Assembly: GCF_001295795.1 (NCBI RefSeq)
Contig: NZ_LJHY01000004.1
Location: 211,744 to 275,743 of the forward strand
Direction: 5' to 3'
DNA from: Novosphingobium sp. AAP83
GTDB lineage: Bacteria; Pseudomonadota; Alphaproteobacteria; Sphingomonadales; Sphingomonadaceae
Length of the DNA stretch: 64,000 nucleotides
Below, in pieces: positions 38,786 through 47,120 of the stretch. The position numbers were made by a program, and so were the translations under genes. The notes below the pieces were generated by a model that ran no database searches, was not told the origin of the DNA, and was given only the letters and a program-made list of their open reading frames with translations. Numbering within the stretch: position 1 is the first letter of the stretch; every line of letters begins with the position of its first letter.

Positions 38786-38980
38786 TAGGCCATTTCGGTC
38801 GAAATTCACCCCCAGCGAGCCAACCGCCGAGTTTCGGCTTTTGGCAATCAATTTGCTATTGGACACTCCGCGCGAGAACGGCAAAATTGGAAGTGGAAGG
38901 GGTAATTGCCACGGTCCAAAGAAAACTTTCAGGCACTGCGGGATCAGCCCACTTGTGACCTTTGTTGCTGCCTCTAGCGA

Positions 38981-39904
38981 TCAATCTGGCGGGCTCTTCT
39001 GGCTGACCGGCCATCCTCTACGTGATAGCATGAGTAATTCTGCGGCAGCCTTGCGTCCGGAAATTCTCCTAGAAAGAATAACGCCGACCTCGATCATGGG
39101 CAAGGCTTCTGCCAATGGCAGTTCGACAAGATTACCTAGCTCAACCTCGACCCGCGCTATTTGGGCAAAGAGGCAGGCCATGGCTTTGCCTTGTAGCAAA
39201 GTGCGCTGCGCCAATGCTGCATTGGCTGTCTGCAAGGCGACAAGATTGCCTGAAACCCCAAGCTGCGCCAACACGGCTTCGACCACGTCCCGCAGCCTAT
39301 CCTTCCGCGGCAAGGAGATGAGCGGGCAAGCGGAGAGATCTTCGGCCGAGACGATATTCCGGGTCGCGAGTGGATGGCTGCGACCGACATAAAACGCGAT
39401 TCTCTCTCGGCCGACAATTTCGCAGGACGCCGGCAACGTTCCCTCCAAGCCGATGTGAAAACCGATGTCGGCATCCCCGCGAGCCACAGCATCTGCGGCA
39501 GGGTAGGAATCATTGGGTTCGATCTCGATTTGATATTCGGGGAAGCGCTCGCCAAATTCCGCAAGCACACCTGCGAGGCGGAAGGTGACATAGCCCGGCC
39601 CCGTAGCGATCAAACGCGGGCGAAGCCGTCCTGCCTCAGTTGACCCCAACTCCTGCATGAGATCATGCGCTTGTTCAAGCATCGGCACAGCGTAGCGATA
39701 AAGGAGGTGGCCGTTTTCGGTCAGTTCGGACGTCACGCCTTGGCGGCGATAAAACAGCGCGTGCCCTATTTGTCGTTCCATCGAGTGGATGTGGCCGGAG
39801 ACAGACACTTGGTTGATGCCCAGACGATCGGCACAGGCACGAAAGCTCCCAAGTTCGACCACGTCGACGAAGACCTGCAATTGCCGAAAGGTGAGACCGA
39901 GCAT
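38981..39904 (-). CDS. LysR-family regulator of the GST/CmcJ operon
   Basis: A 307-aa regulator with winged helix-turn-helix (FRQLQVFVDVVELGSFRACADRLGINQVSVSGHI) and a LysR co-inducer domain (LIATGPGYVTFRLAGVLAEF onwards). It is divergent from the five-gene operon starting at 40032, the classic layout of a LysR activator with its target. The 127-bp gap holds a repeated 14-bp motif. The ligand is unknown; it is probably the substrate of the operon. Confidence 0.88.
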   Translation of the reverse strand: MLGLTFRQLQVFVDVVELGSFRACADRLGINQVSVSGHIHSMERQIGHALFYRRQGVTSELTENGHLLYRYAVPMLEQAHDLMQELGSTEAGRLRPRLIATGPGYVTFRLAGVLAEFGERFPEYQIEIEPNDSYPAADAVARGDADIGFHIGLEGTLPASCEIVGRERIAFYVGRSHPLATRNIVSAEDLSACPLISLPRKDRLRDVVEAVLAQLGVSGNLVALQTANAALAQRTLLQGKAMACLFAQIARVEVELGNLVELPLAEALPMIEVGVILSRRISGRKAAAELLMLSRRGWPVSQKSPPD

Positions 39905-39913
39905 ACTGAACCA

Positions 39914-39950
39914 ATAGCCTAGAGCCTAGGGGTGTCATAGCCTACAGCCT
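39914..39950. promoter_or_regulatory. Tandem operator in the LysR/GST divergent promoter
   Basis: ATAGCCTAGAGCCT (39914-39927) and ATAGCCTACAGCCT (39937-39950) are 14-bp direct repeats with one mismatch, spaced 23 bp, about two helical turns. They sit between the LysR start and the operon start and are the best candidate for LysR binding sites. Confidence 0.6.
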
Positions 39951-40031
39951 GCTACCGGGCAAGCAGTCCAGCCTGTACTCCTGTCACCAACACCGCCGGC
40001 ATTTGACCGCGCGCCGATCAGGAGGACTGCC

Positions 40032-40793
40032 GTGCTGAAACTCTATCATTCTGAGCCCGGTGCCAATTCGCTCAAATGCCTGATCCCGCTGTTCGAGAAA
40101 GGTCTCGCTTTCGAAAGCGCCTATATTGACCTGCACAAGTTCGAGCAGCACGATCCCCGGTTCATCGCGATCAATCCCGAGGGCCAGGTACCAGTTCTCG
40201 ATCATGACGGGACGATCATCACGCAGACGAGCGTGATCAACGAATATCTCGAAGACGCCTTTCCCGATGCACCAGCATTGCGTCCGAGTACGCCTGTCGG
40301 AAATGCGCGGATGCGGTACTGGAACAAGTTCATCGACGAGCATGTCATGAACTTCGTCTCGATGTGGGGTTGGCACCGTTTTGTTGGTGTGCTGGCGCGG
40401 GGGATGGAGAGCGGCGACTTTGATCGGCTGGTCGAGCGGATCCCGCTCCATGAACAGCGAGAGAAGTGGAAGACGGCACGCTCCGGTTTTAGCGAGGAGG
40501 ACCTAGCCAATGCCAAGCGCAAGATTGCTGTGGCGCTGGACAAGGTCGAGGCACAGCTGGCCGAGACACAGTGGCTGGCGGGTGAGATGTACACACTGGC
40601 CGACATCAACTTCTACGCCCATTGCGGGATGTATGTCGCGCGGATGTTCCCGGACCTGACCGACGAGGACAGGCATCCGCGATTGGAAGCCTGGCGCAAC
40701 CGCATCTCCGAGCGCGCCGCCGTCAAGGAAGCGCTCGCCATGCCCGATCACACGAATCCGGGGCTGCGCACCTTTTCCGGCGAAGTTCATTGA
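40032..40793 (+). CDS. LigF-like glutathione S-transferase (GST-1)
   Basis: A 253-aa GST starting at GTG with GGAGG 6 bp upstream. The N-terminus LKLYHSEPGANSLKCL, EKGLAFE, KFEQHDPRF, INPEGQVPVLDHDG and EYLEDAFPDAPALRP closely follow LigF, the glutathione-dependent beta-aryl etherase of lignin-degrading sphingomonads. The Asn-Ser of the active-site loop is kept; QTS replaces the usual ES motif. It may cleave an ether or thiol-conjugate bond. It is the first gene of a five-gene operon; substrate specificity is inference. Confidence 0.85.
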   Translation: MLKLYHSEPGANSLKCLIPLFEKGLAFESAYIDLHKFEQHDPRFIAINPEGQVPVLDHDGTIITQTSVINEYLEDAFPDAPALRPSTPVGNARMRYWNKFIDEHVMNFVSMWGWHRFVGVLARGMESGDFDRLVERIPLHEQREKWKTARSGFSEEDLANAKRKIAVALDKVEAQLAETQWLAGEMYTLADINFYAHCGMYVARMFPDLTDEDRHPRLEAWRNRISERAAVKEALAMPDHTNPGLRTFSGEVH

Positions 40794-40804
40794 GGGAAAG
40801 CCCA

Positions 40805-41692
40805 ATGGCCGATATCGAGACCGATGCTCCAGCAATTGCTGCACAGATCAACTATCTCGCCCCCGGATCCTTCATCAATCGCCGATTCGTGTCAGCCGGC
40901 GAGGAAGTGAATACTGGCGAATATCTGCCCTATAACGTCGTCATTCGCGACGCCCGGCCTGACGCTGCTGCGTTCACGCTCGAAAGCCACGGCTTCCAGC
41001 TCATCCCGCATGTCAGCGAAGTGAAGAACTTCCTCGATCCGGCGGACGTCGACGCGCATTATCCTGACGAAGTTGCAACGGCGATCAAGCATGTGACGGG
41101 CGCCGACTTGGTCGCTCCCATGGGCTGGATGGTGCGCACTTCGGGCGATTTGAGTCAGCATCAGCATAAGACAGAGGATTACACGCATAGCGGGAGTGTG
41201 CAGCCGCCTGCCGGTGAAGCGCATGTCGATTCCATGCCCGATCGTGCCGACCGGATGGCGGCGGCGATTTACCGCCAGCGGTTCCCCGATGCACCACCCT
41301 ATAAGCGCTATTTCTACAGCAGCTTCTGGCGCACCTTTTCCCCGCCCCCACAGGACTGCCCGCTAGCGATGTGTGATGGCAAGACGGTGGGCCATGACGA
41401 GGGAGTGGCCAACACGATGTTTGTGGTCGACAAGATTCCCAGCCGTGAGGAACAGCTCAGGCCGATGGACGATGACAAGGCGATCGCAGCTGCGATCTTC
41501 CATCATAATCCCCAGCATCGCTGGTGGTATTTCTCCAGCATGACGCGTGACGAGGCGCTGCTGTTCACCTTCCACGACAGTCGCCGTGAGGGTGCGTGGC
41601 GGGTGCCGCACACCGCATTTTATGACACTAGCACGCCCGGTGTGCAGCCGCGCGAAAGCATCGAATTCCGTTCTATTGCCTATTTCTTGTGA
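40805..41692 (+). CDS. CmcJ/NvfI-family putative Fe(II)/2-oxoglutarate oxygenase (A)
   Basis: A 295-aa protein of the CmcJ/NvfI (GA4-desaturase-like) family. A His-x-Asp pair (H140-V-D142 in GEAHVDSM) could bind iron, with a later His such as H269 in VPHTAFYD as third ligand. PPPQDCPLAMC, RWWYFSSMTRDEALLF and RESIEFRSIAYF are family-like and are shared with the next gene. Characterised relatives act in cephamycin, gibberellin and fungal meroterpenoid pathways. The start has GAGGGA upstream; the gap to GST-1 is 11 bp. Confidence 0.75.
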   Translation: MADIETDAPAIAAQINYLAPGSFINRRFVSAGEEVNTGEYLPYNVVIRDARPDAAAFTLESHGFQLIPHVSEVKNFLDPADVDAHYPDEVATAIKHVTGADLVAPMGWMVRTSGDLSQHQHKTEDYTHSGSVQPPAGEAHVDSMPDRADRMAAAIYRQRFPDAPPYKRYFYSSFWRTFSPPPQDCPLAMCDGKTVGHDEGVANTMFVVDKIPSREEQLRPMDDDKAIAAAIFHHNPQHRWWYFSSMTRDEALLFTFHDSRREGAWRVPHTAFYDTSTPGVQPRESIEFRSIAYFL

Positions 41693-41700
41693 GGGCCGAC

Positions 41701-42519
41701 ATGTCCGACCGCCAGACCGTTACCAGTACTCTGGGCTTCAGCGAATTGCTGGACCAGCGCATGGAATTCTTCGCAAACGACAACAGCCGCGACCGGATGA
41801 ACGTGACCCAGCGCACGGTGGAGATCGAGAATGTCCGCGCCCGCGCGACCCCGACTTCGCTGGAGAAGGAGGGCTTCGCGCTGGTCCCGCACAAGAGTGC
41901 CGTGACCGACTTTCGCGATCAAGACCAGGTCGAGCGCATCCATCCGGCCGAGATTCTGGCACTGTTGCAGCAAGTCTCGGGAGCAGATCATGTCGAGGTC
42001 ACGGGCCCTCCCATCCTGCGCTTTAGCGAAAGGTCGAACGATTCCGGTGCGCTCGATAATTCGCGGCCCGCACGTTATGTGCATGTCGATATCAGCGACG
42101 AGACCGGCGCGCGCTTCAACGCGCAGAGCCGGGCACCAGAAGGACGAAGGATCACGCGCATCGCGCGGTACAATGTCTGGCGCGTGCTCACTCCGCCGCC
42201 GCAGGACGTGCCGCTCGCGGTTTGTGAGTCAGCTTCGGTAGCGCGCGAGGATTTGCTACCGGCCTGGGCGATGTTCGACCGCGACGGCGAGATCGTGTTC
42301 TCGTTCGAGGCCTGGGTTCTCCGCTACAATCCCGGCCAGCGCTGGGCCTATTTTGCCGACATGACACCCGACGAGGCTTTGGTCTTCAAGACCCATGATA
42401 CCGATCCGAGCCAGCCCAGCCATGTGCCGCACGGCGCATTTGACGACCCAAGCTGCCCCGGCGGCGTGCCGCCACGCGGCAGCGTCGAGATGCGCGGCGT
42501 GGCCTATTGGTACGAATGA
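41701..42519 (+). CDS. CmcJ/NvfI-family putative Fe(II)/2-oxoglutarate oxygenase (B)
   Basis: A 272-aa paralogue of the preceding gene. It keeps H128-V-D130 (RYVHVDISDETGARF), PPPQDVPLAVC, RWAYFADMTPDEALVFKTHD, VPHGAFDD and RGSVEMRGVAYW. The N-terminal 60 residues diverge strongly from gene A. Two adjacent divergent paralogues suggest either sequential reactions or a heteromer. It is 8 bp after gene A and 8 bp before GST-2. Confidence 0.75.
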   Translation: MSDRQTVTSTLGFSELLDQRMEFFANDNSRDRMNVTQRTVEIENVRARATPTSLEKEGFALVPHKSAVTDFRDQDQVERIHPAEILALLQQVSGADHVEVTGPPILRFSERSNDSGALDNSRPARYVHVDISDETGARFNAQSRAPEGRRITRIARYNVWRVLTPPPQDVPLAVCESASVAREDLLPAWAMFDRDGEIVFSFEAWVLRYNPGQRWAYFADMTPDEALVFKTHDTDPSQPSHVPHGAFDDPSCPGGVPPRGSVEMRGVAYWYE

Positions 42520-42527
42520 GGAATACG

Positions 42528-43304
42528 ATGCTCGACATCTATCACTGGGAACCGAATGCCAACTCCGGCAAGCCGCTGCTCGCAGCACTTGAAAAGGGCG
42601 TGGAGTTTCAGAGCCACTATATCGACATGTTGGCCTTCGATCAGCACAAGCCGGACTATCTGGTGATCAACCCCGCCGGCACGATCCCGGCGATGGTCCA
42701 TAACGCAACGCTGATTTTCGAATCCACCTATATGATCGACTATATCGACATGGCGTTCGAAGGGCCTGCCTTGCGTCCGGCCGATCCCTATGAGCTGTGG
42801 CGCATGCGCTGGTGGTGCCGCTTCTTCGACCAGTATGTGGGGCCCGCAACCAGCCAGCTCGGCTGGAGCAGCTTCGTCGGCCCCATGGTGCGGGAGCGCG
42901 ACGAGGAGGAGCTGAAGGCAGCGATCGAGCGCATTCCGCTCAAGGAGCGCCGGATGGCTTGGAGCAAGGCGATCTACGGCACTTTCACCGAGGAAGAACT
43001 GGCCGAGAGCCGCGCCCGGTTGATGTCCGGCATCGCCCAGATCGACGAAGCACTCACCGATCATGACGCGATCGCGGGCGACCAGTTCTCGATCGCCGAT
43101 CTGGCGGGTTTCATGATGCTATTCGGCCTGCCGGTCATGTTCCCCGAAGCGGCGAACGACGAGCGCACACCCAATTTCATGAGCTGGTTGCGGCGGACGG
43201 CACGGCGGCCAAGCGTGCAGGAGGGGCTCTCGATTGGCAAGAATCCACGCTTTGCCCAGCGCTTCCAGGAATTGTTGAACGGGGAAGGCATATCTGATGC
43301 TTGA
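42528..43304 (+). CDS. LigF-like glutathione S-transferase (GST-2)
   Basis: A 258-aa GST: LDIYHWEPNANSGKPLLAALEKG has the LigF-type Asn-Ser, DMLAFDQHKPDYLVINPAG mirrors the KFEQH/INPxG region, and TIPAMVHNATLIFESTYM holds the cis-Pro and ES glutathione-binding motifs. GAGGA precedes the ATG at 42528. It overlaps GST-3 by 8 bp. It is clearly a diverged paralogue of GST-1. Confidence 0.83.
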   Translation: MLDIYHWEPNANSGKPLLAALEKGVEFQSHYIDMLAFDQHKPDYLVINPAGTIPAMVHNATLIFESTYMIDYIDMAFEGPALRPADPYELWRMRWWCRFFDQYVGPATSQLGWSSFVGPMVRERDEEELKAAIERIPLKERRMAWSKAIYGTFTEEELAESRARLMSGIAQIDEALTDHDAIAGDQFSIADLAGFMMLFGLPVMFPEAANDERTPNFMSWLRRTARRPSVQEGLSIGKNPRFAQRFQELLNGEGISDA

Positions 43305-44073
43305 ACTCTATCATTGGGCACCGAACGGCCCTTGGCTCAAGCCGCTGATCGTTATCGCGGAGAAACAGATCGATTGTACGCTTCGCCCGATCGATGTACT
43401 TGCCTTCGAGCAATATGGCGACAAGGTGCCGCCGCGCTCGCTCGAAACCCGTCTCAATCAGGAAGGCGAAGGGCCTCTGCTCGTGCAGGATGGCAAGCAG
43501 CTCACCGAGAGCTTCTTTCTGTGCGAGTTTCTGGATAGCGCATTTGACGGCCCTGCTCTGCGGCCGACAAATCCGGTCGCGTTCAATCGCATGCTCGCCT
43601 GGGCTCGCTTCTCAAATGAGATTTTCATGCCCAGCGCGAACACGCTCGGCTGTCGCCAATTCCTGGCGCCTCAACTTGCAGGCAAGACAATGCCCGTAGA
43701 TGTGCTGGGCAAGATCGAACTGTCGTTCGTACGCGAAGCCTGGCAACGCGCTTATGCCAATGACTTTCCCCCGGCGATGATTGACGACTCACGGCGCAAG
43801 ATCACCCTCGCGCTGGATCGGATCGAGAAGGCGCTCATTGATGGCCCTTATCTGCTCGGCAAGGACTATTCACTAGCGGATGTCGATGCGTTTTCCATCA
43901 GTCGCTCGCTGCCTGTACTGGCTCCGGACCTGGTTAAAGGCCGCCCGCTCTGGGCGGATTGGATGGCGCGGATCGAAGCGCGGCCAGCGGTTCAGGCAAG
44001 TCTGCAGATCGATGGCTGGTACCAGCCTGAAAACGTGTTCGCGCCTGGGCCCGAACATTCACGTTGGGGTTAG
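43297..44073 (+). CDS. Divergent GST-family protein (GST-3)
   Basis: A 258-aa paralogue (LELYHWAPNGPWLKPLIVIAEKQ). The active-site Asn-Ser of GST-1 and GST-2 is replaced by Gly-Pro-Trp. The INPxGxVPxL region becomes LNQEGEGPLLV (the Pro is kept), and the ES of LTESFFL remains. It may therefore have altered chemistry or a structural role. It is the last gene of the operon. Confidence 0.8.
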   Translation: MLELYHWAPNGPWLKPLIVIAEKQIDCTLRPIDVLAFEQYGDKVPPRSLETRLNQEGEGPLLVQDGKQLTESFFLCEFLDSAFDGPALRPTNPVAFNRMLAWARFSNEIFMPSANTLGCRQFLAPQLAGKTMPVDVLGKIELSFVREAWQRAYANDFPPAMIDDSRRKITLALDRIEKALIDGPYLLGKDYSLADVDAFSISRSLPVLAPDLVKGRPLWADWMARIEARPAVQASLQIDGWYQPENVFAPGPEHSRWG

Positions 44074-44223
44074 TCAATCCTAAACTTGAAGGGGTCAAAG
44101 CGAGACGAAACGGCAGCCTGAATGAGCGACCGCATTTAGAGCTTCCTGCGGAAAACGTGAATCGTAGGATTCCCAAGGTTCGTGATTTGCCGATCACTCT
44201 AATTGGAGGTGGATCGCGCCGAT

Positions 44224-44462
44224 GAGCTGCCAAGGCGAAGGACGTCACCGGCGCCGATGAGATCACCGTCTTGGCAGACCGCGTTTATTACAATGGAGGG
44301 CAGTTGCTGGAAAGCGATGCCACTGGCATCCGGACCTGCGTGCTCAAGACCGACACCTCGGGCAAAGCCCAGCGCGGCCTCTTCACGAATGCCGACTGTG
44401 GCTATGGTGCGGATAAAGATCATTATACCTGCCCGGCGGGCGCGCAGCTCACGAGAACCTAG
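44224..44462 (+). pseudogene. Transposase remnant (IS1182-type)
   Basis: About 78 codons read AKDVTGADEITVLADRVYYN, GEN-like GGQLLESDATGI, KTDTSGKAQRGLFTNADCGY and YTCPAGAQLTRT. These match the middle part of IS1182-like transposases, where a zinc-finger-like CPAG region follows. Both ends are missing. Confidence 0.65.
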
Positions 44463-44544
44463 ATGTTTGGTCCCGGAGATTGATGGTGCATTATCCATGC
44501 AGGAATGGAAGGATGCGCTATGGGCCAAGTTCTGCACGGGAGCG

Positions 44545-44692
44545 CCAGCACGCCAGCGGCAAGGCGCAGGTCCGCGCGATCCTTGAAGCGATCGGCGTTG
44601 TAGCAATCGATCTCGGCACGCTCGACGTTGGTGGCCCGCTGGCCTCGCTGCCCTTCGGCCCGCTCGCCATGCATAACTTCGTGCGCATCTGA
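44545..44692 (+). pseudogene. C-terminal remnant of an F420-dependent NADP reductase-like protein
   Basis: The end of this frame (ASGKAQVRAILEAIGVVAID, LGTLDVGGPLASLPFGP, MHNFVRI) resembles the C-terminus of NADPH-dependent F420-reductase-like dinucleotide-binding proteins. The N-terminal Rossmann part is absent. The rest of 44693-44956 shows only short debris. Confidence 0.4.
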
Positions 44693-44956
44693 TGTGCCGG
44701 CCCGCCGTTCCAATCGGAGCGGCGGGCCGGCAACCGGTTCAAAGAGATCAATTTGTCGACACGGATCCGCAATGCGGCGAAGGAAGCCGCCATTCTGCTA
44801 CCCACCCAGTTGAAGTCATCAGTGGGGTCAAGGCTCGATGCCGAAAGCCGCCTGGCGGCTTCCGGCGGAAGCAGACGTTCATTCCTCTGATCGGGAACGA
44901 CTGGGTCTGGTCGCTAAGCGTCGAAACTCTATGGCAATCGTGGGTAAACCGAGTTA

Positions 44957-46390
44957 TTGTTGTATTACACATCCCGTCCGGAGCAATGCGCGCTGGCAAG
45001 CTATTTTATCGACATCGGTACCACGCGTTATCGCTTTGACGGGTTGGCGCATCTTCTCGCGGTCGCCAGTCCTTTGCGCTCTGGCGATCAACTCGCCGGG
45101 CTCGCTGCCGAGAGTGCCGAACAGCGCATGGCTGCGCGTCTCGTGCTGGCCGACTTGCCGTTGAAGGCATTTCTTTCCGAAACTGTTGTGTCTTACGAGT
45201 CTGATGAGGTTACGCGGCTGATTGTGGACAGCCACGATCCTGTCGCATTTGCTGCGATTTCCACGCTGACCGTTGGCGAGTTTCGGGAATGGTTGCTGTC
45301 GAACACGGTCGGCGGCAGCGACATCGGAGCCGTCGCTGCGGGGATCACGCCGGAGATGGCGGCGGCCGTGTCGAAGCTTATGCGCAATCAGGATCTGATC
45401 GCGGTCGCGCGCAAGATCAGCGTCGTCACCCGGTTCCGCAACACGATCGGTCTGCCCGGCCGCCTCGCCGTTCGTCTCCAACCCAATCACCCTACCGACG
45501 ATCCTGCCGGCATCGCCGCCTCGGTGCTCGACGGGCTGTTGATGGGCGCGGGCGACGCCGTGATTGGCATCAATCCGGCATCGGACAACATCGAGACTAT
45601 GGCGACGCTGCTCAACCTGCTGGAAGAGGTCCGCTGTGCCTATGACATTCCCACCCAGTCGTGCGTGCTTGCGCATGTCACGACGACGCTCGCCTTGGTA
45701 AATCGCGGCGCCCCGGTCGATTTGTGCTTCCAGTCTATCGCAGGAACGCAGGCGGCCAATCGCAGCTTCGGCATCGATCTCGCGCTGCTCGCCGAGACGC
45801 GTGAGGCGACGTTGTCGCTGGATCGGGGCAGCATCGGCAGCAATGTCATGTATTTCGAAACCGGTCAGGGATCGTGCCTGTCGGCCGACGCGCATCACGG
45901 TGTCGATCAGCAAACGCTCGAGGCGCGCGCCTATGCAGTCGCCCGTGCGTTTTCCCCGCTTCTCGTCAACTCGGTCGTCGGTTTCATTGGCCCTGAATAT
46001 CTCTATGACGGCAAGCAGATCGCGCGTGCGGCGCTCGAGGATCATTTCTGTGGCAAGCTGCTCGGCGTGCCGATGGGGGTCGACATCTGCTATACCAACC
46101 ATGCAGAAGCCGATGGCGACGACACCGATACGATCCTCACATTGCTCGGCGTCGCCGGCGTCACGTTCATCATGGGCGTGCCCGGGGCGGACGATATCAT
46201 GCTCAACTATCAGTCGACCAGTTTTCACGATGCCCTCTATCTGCGCGAAGTGCTCGGGCTGCGGCCCGCTCCAGAGTTCGAAGCATGGCTGGAGAAGATC
46301 GGCCTTAGTGAGAACGGCCGGATCGCGGATTGGACCCCGCCCGCGTTCGAGGCAAACCGGATCTCGGCGCTAGGGCAATTGAATGGCTGA
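44957..46390 (+). CDS. eutB: Ethanolamine ammonia-lyase large subunit
   Basis: The adenosylcobalamin-dependent catalytic subunit converting ethanolamine to acetaldehyde and ammonia. Conserved segments include SPLRSGDQLAGLAA, TRFRNTIGLPGRLAVRLQPN, YFETGQGSCLSADAHHGVDQ and DICYTNHAEAD. No ATG exists near the N-terminus; TTG 44957 gives 477 aa, and CTG 44993 would fit the normal N-terminus better. Debris directly upstream raises the question whether the native start and promoter survive. It overlaps eutC by 8 bp. Confidence 0.9.
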   Translation: MLYYTSRPEQCALASYFIDIGTTRYRFDGLAHLLAVASPLRSGDQLAGLAAESAEQRMAARLVLADLPLKAFLSETVVSYESDEVTRLIVDSHDPVAFAAISTLTVGEFREWLLSNTVGGSDIGAVAAGITPEMAAAVSKLMRNQDLIAVARKISVVTRFRNTIGLPGRLAVRLQPNHPTDDPAGIAASVLDGLLMGAGDAVIGINPASDNIETMATLLNLLEEVRCAYDIPTQSCVLAHVTTTLALVNRGAPVDLCFQSIAGTQAANRSFGIDLALLAETREATLSLDRGSIGSNVMYFETGQGSCLSADAHHGVDQQTLEARAYAVARAFSPLLVNSVVGFIGPEYLYDGKQIARAALEDHFCGKLLGVPMGVDICYTNHAEADGDDTDTILTLLGVAGVTFIMGVPGADDIMLNYQSTSFHDALYLREVLGLRPAPEFEAWLEKIGLSENGRIADWTPPAFEANRISALGQLNG

Positions 46391-47120
46391 TCCGCCAGCC
46401 CTGCATCACCGTCTGGGCGCGCTCACGCAGGCGCGCGTTCTGCTAGGCCGCGCAGGGCAGGCGATGCCCACGCGCGCGTTGCTCGATTTCCAGCTTGATC
46501 ATGCCCGCGCGCGCGACGCGGTTCATGCGGCGCTTGATCCTGCGGCACTCTCAGCGGCGATCAAGCAGCCCTGCATGGTCGTGCGCAGCCGCGCGCTTGA
46601 TCGCACCGAATATCTGAAGCGCCCCGATCTCGGCCGCCTGCTTCATGAAGATGATGGGGCGCTTTTAACGCAGACCGGCGCCACGCTCGCGATCGTTGTT
46701 GCCGATGGCTTGTCTGCATCGGCCGTTCATGCGCATGCCGCGCCACTGATCGCCGCGATTGTCGAGCGTCTGCCCGACTGGCGCATCGCGCCACCCGTCG
46801 TGGCGCTGCAGGCGCGGGTCGCACTGGGCGACGATATCGGCGAAGCGCTCGGTGCCGAACTGTCACTGGTCCTGATCGGCGAGCGGCCGGGGCTGAGCGC
46901 ACACGACAGCCTCGGCGCTTATCTCACTTGGGCACCGCGACGCGGTCGACGCGACAGCGAGCGCAACTGCGTCTCGAACATCCGCCCACCACACGGCCTG
47001 AGCTATGCGGCTGCCGCCGACACCATCGTCGCACTGATGCGCGCCGCGCGCCATCTGCAGCTGACCGGCGTTGCGCTGAAAGACGGCACCCTCAGTCTGC
47101 CGTCGCCAGACGCGAGATAA
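46383..47120 (+). CDS. eutC: Ethanolamine ammonia-lyase small subunit
   Basis: A 245-aa partner subunit of EutB, helping to hold adenosylcobalamin. Diagnostic stretches are TQARVLLGRAGQAMPT, GERPGLSAHDSLGAYLTWAP and the RNCVSNIRPPHGLSY segment. Coupled to eutB by an 8-bp overlap. Its last 29 bp overlap the convergent permease gene. Confidence 0.93.
   Translation: MADPPALHHRLGALTQARVLLGRAGQAMPTRALLDFQLDHARARDAVHAALDPAALSAAIKQPCMVVRSRALDRTEYLKRPDLGRLLHEDDGALLTQTGATLAIVVADGLSASAVHAHAAPLIAAIVERLPDWRIAPPVVALQARVALGDDIGEALGAELSLVLIGERPGLSAHDSLGAYLTWAPRRGRRDSERNCVSNIRPPHGLSYAAAADTIVALMRAARHLQLTGVALKDGTLSLPSPDAR

Noticed and set aside
44954..46228. 424-codon minus-strand frame opposite eutB
   Set aside because: It lies wholly over eutB, whose protein is highly conserved; the antisense product has shadow composition.
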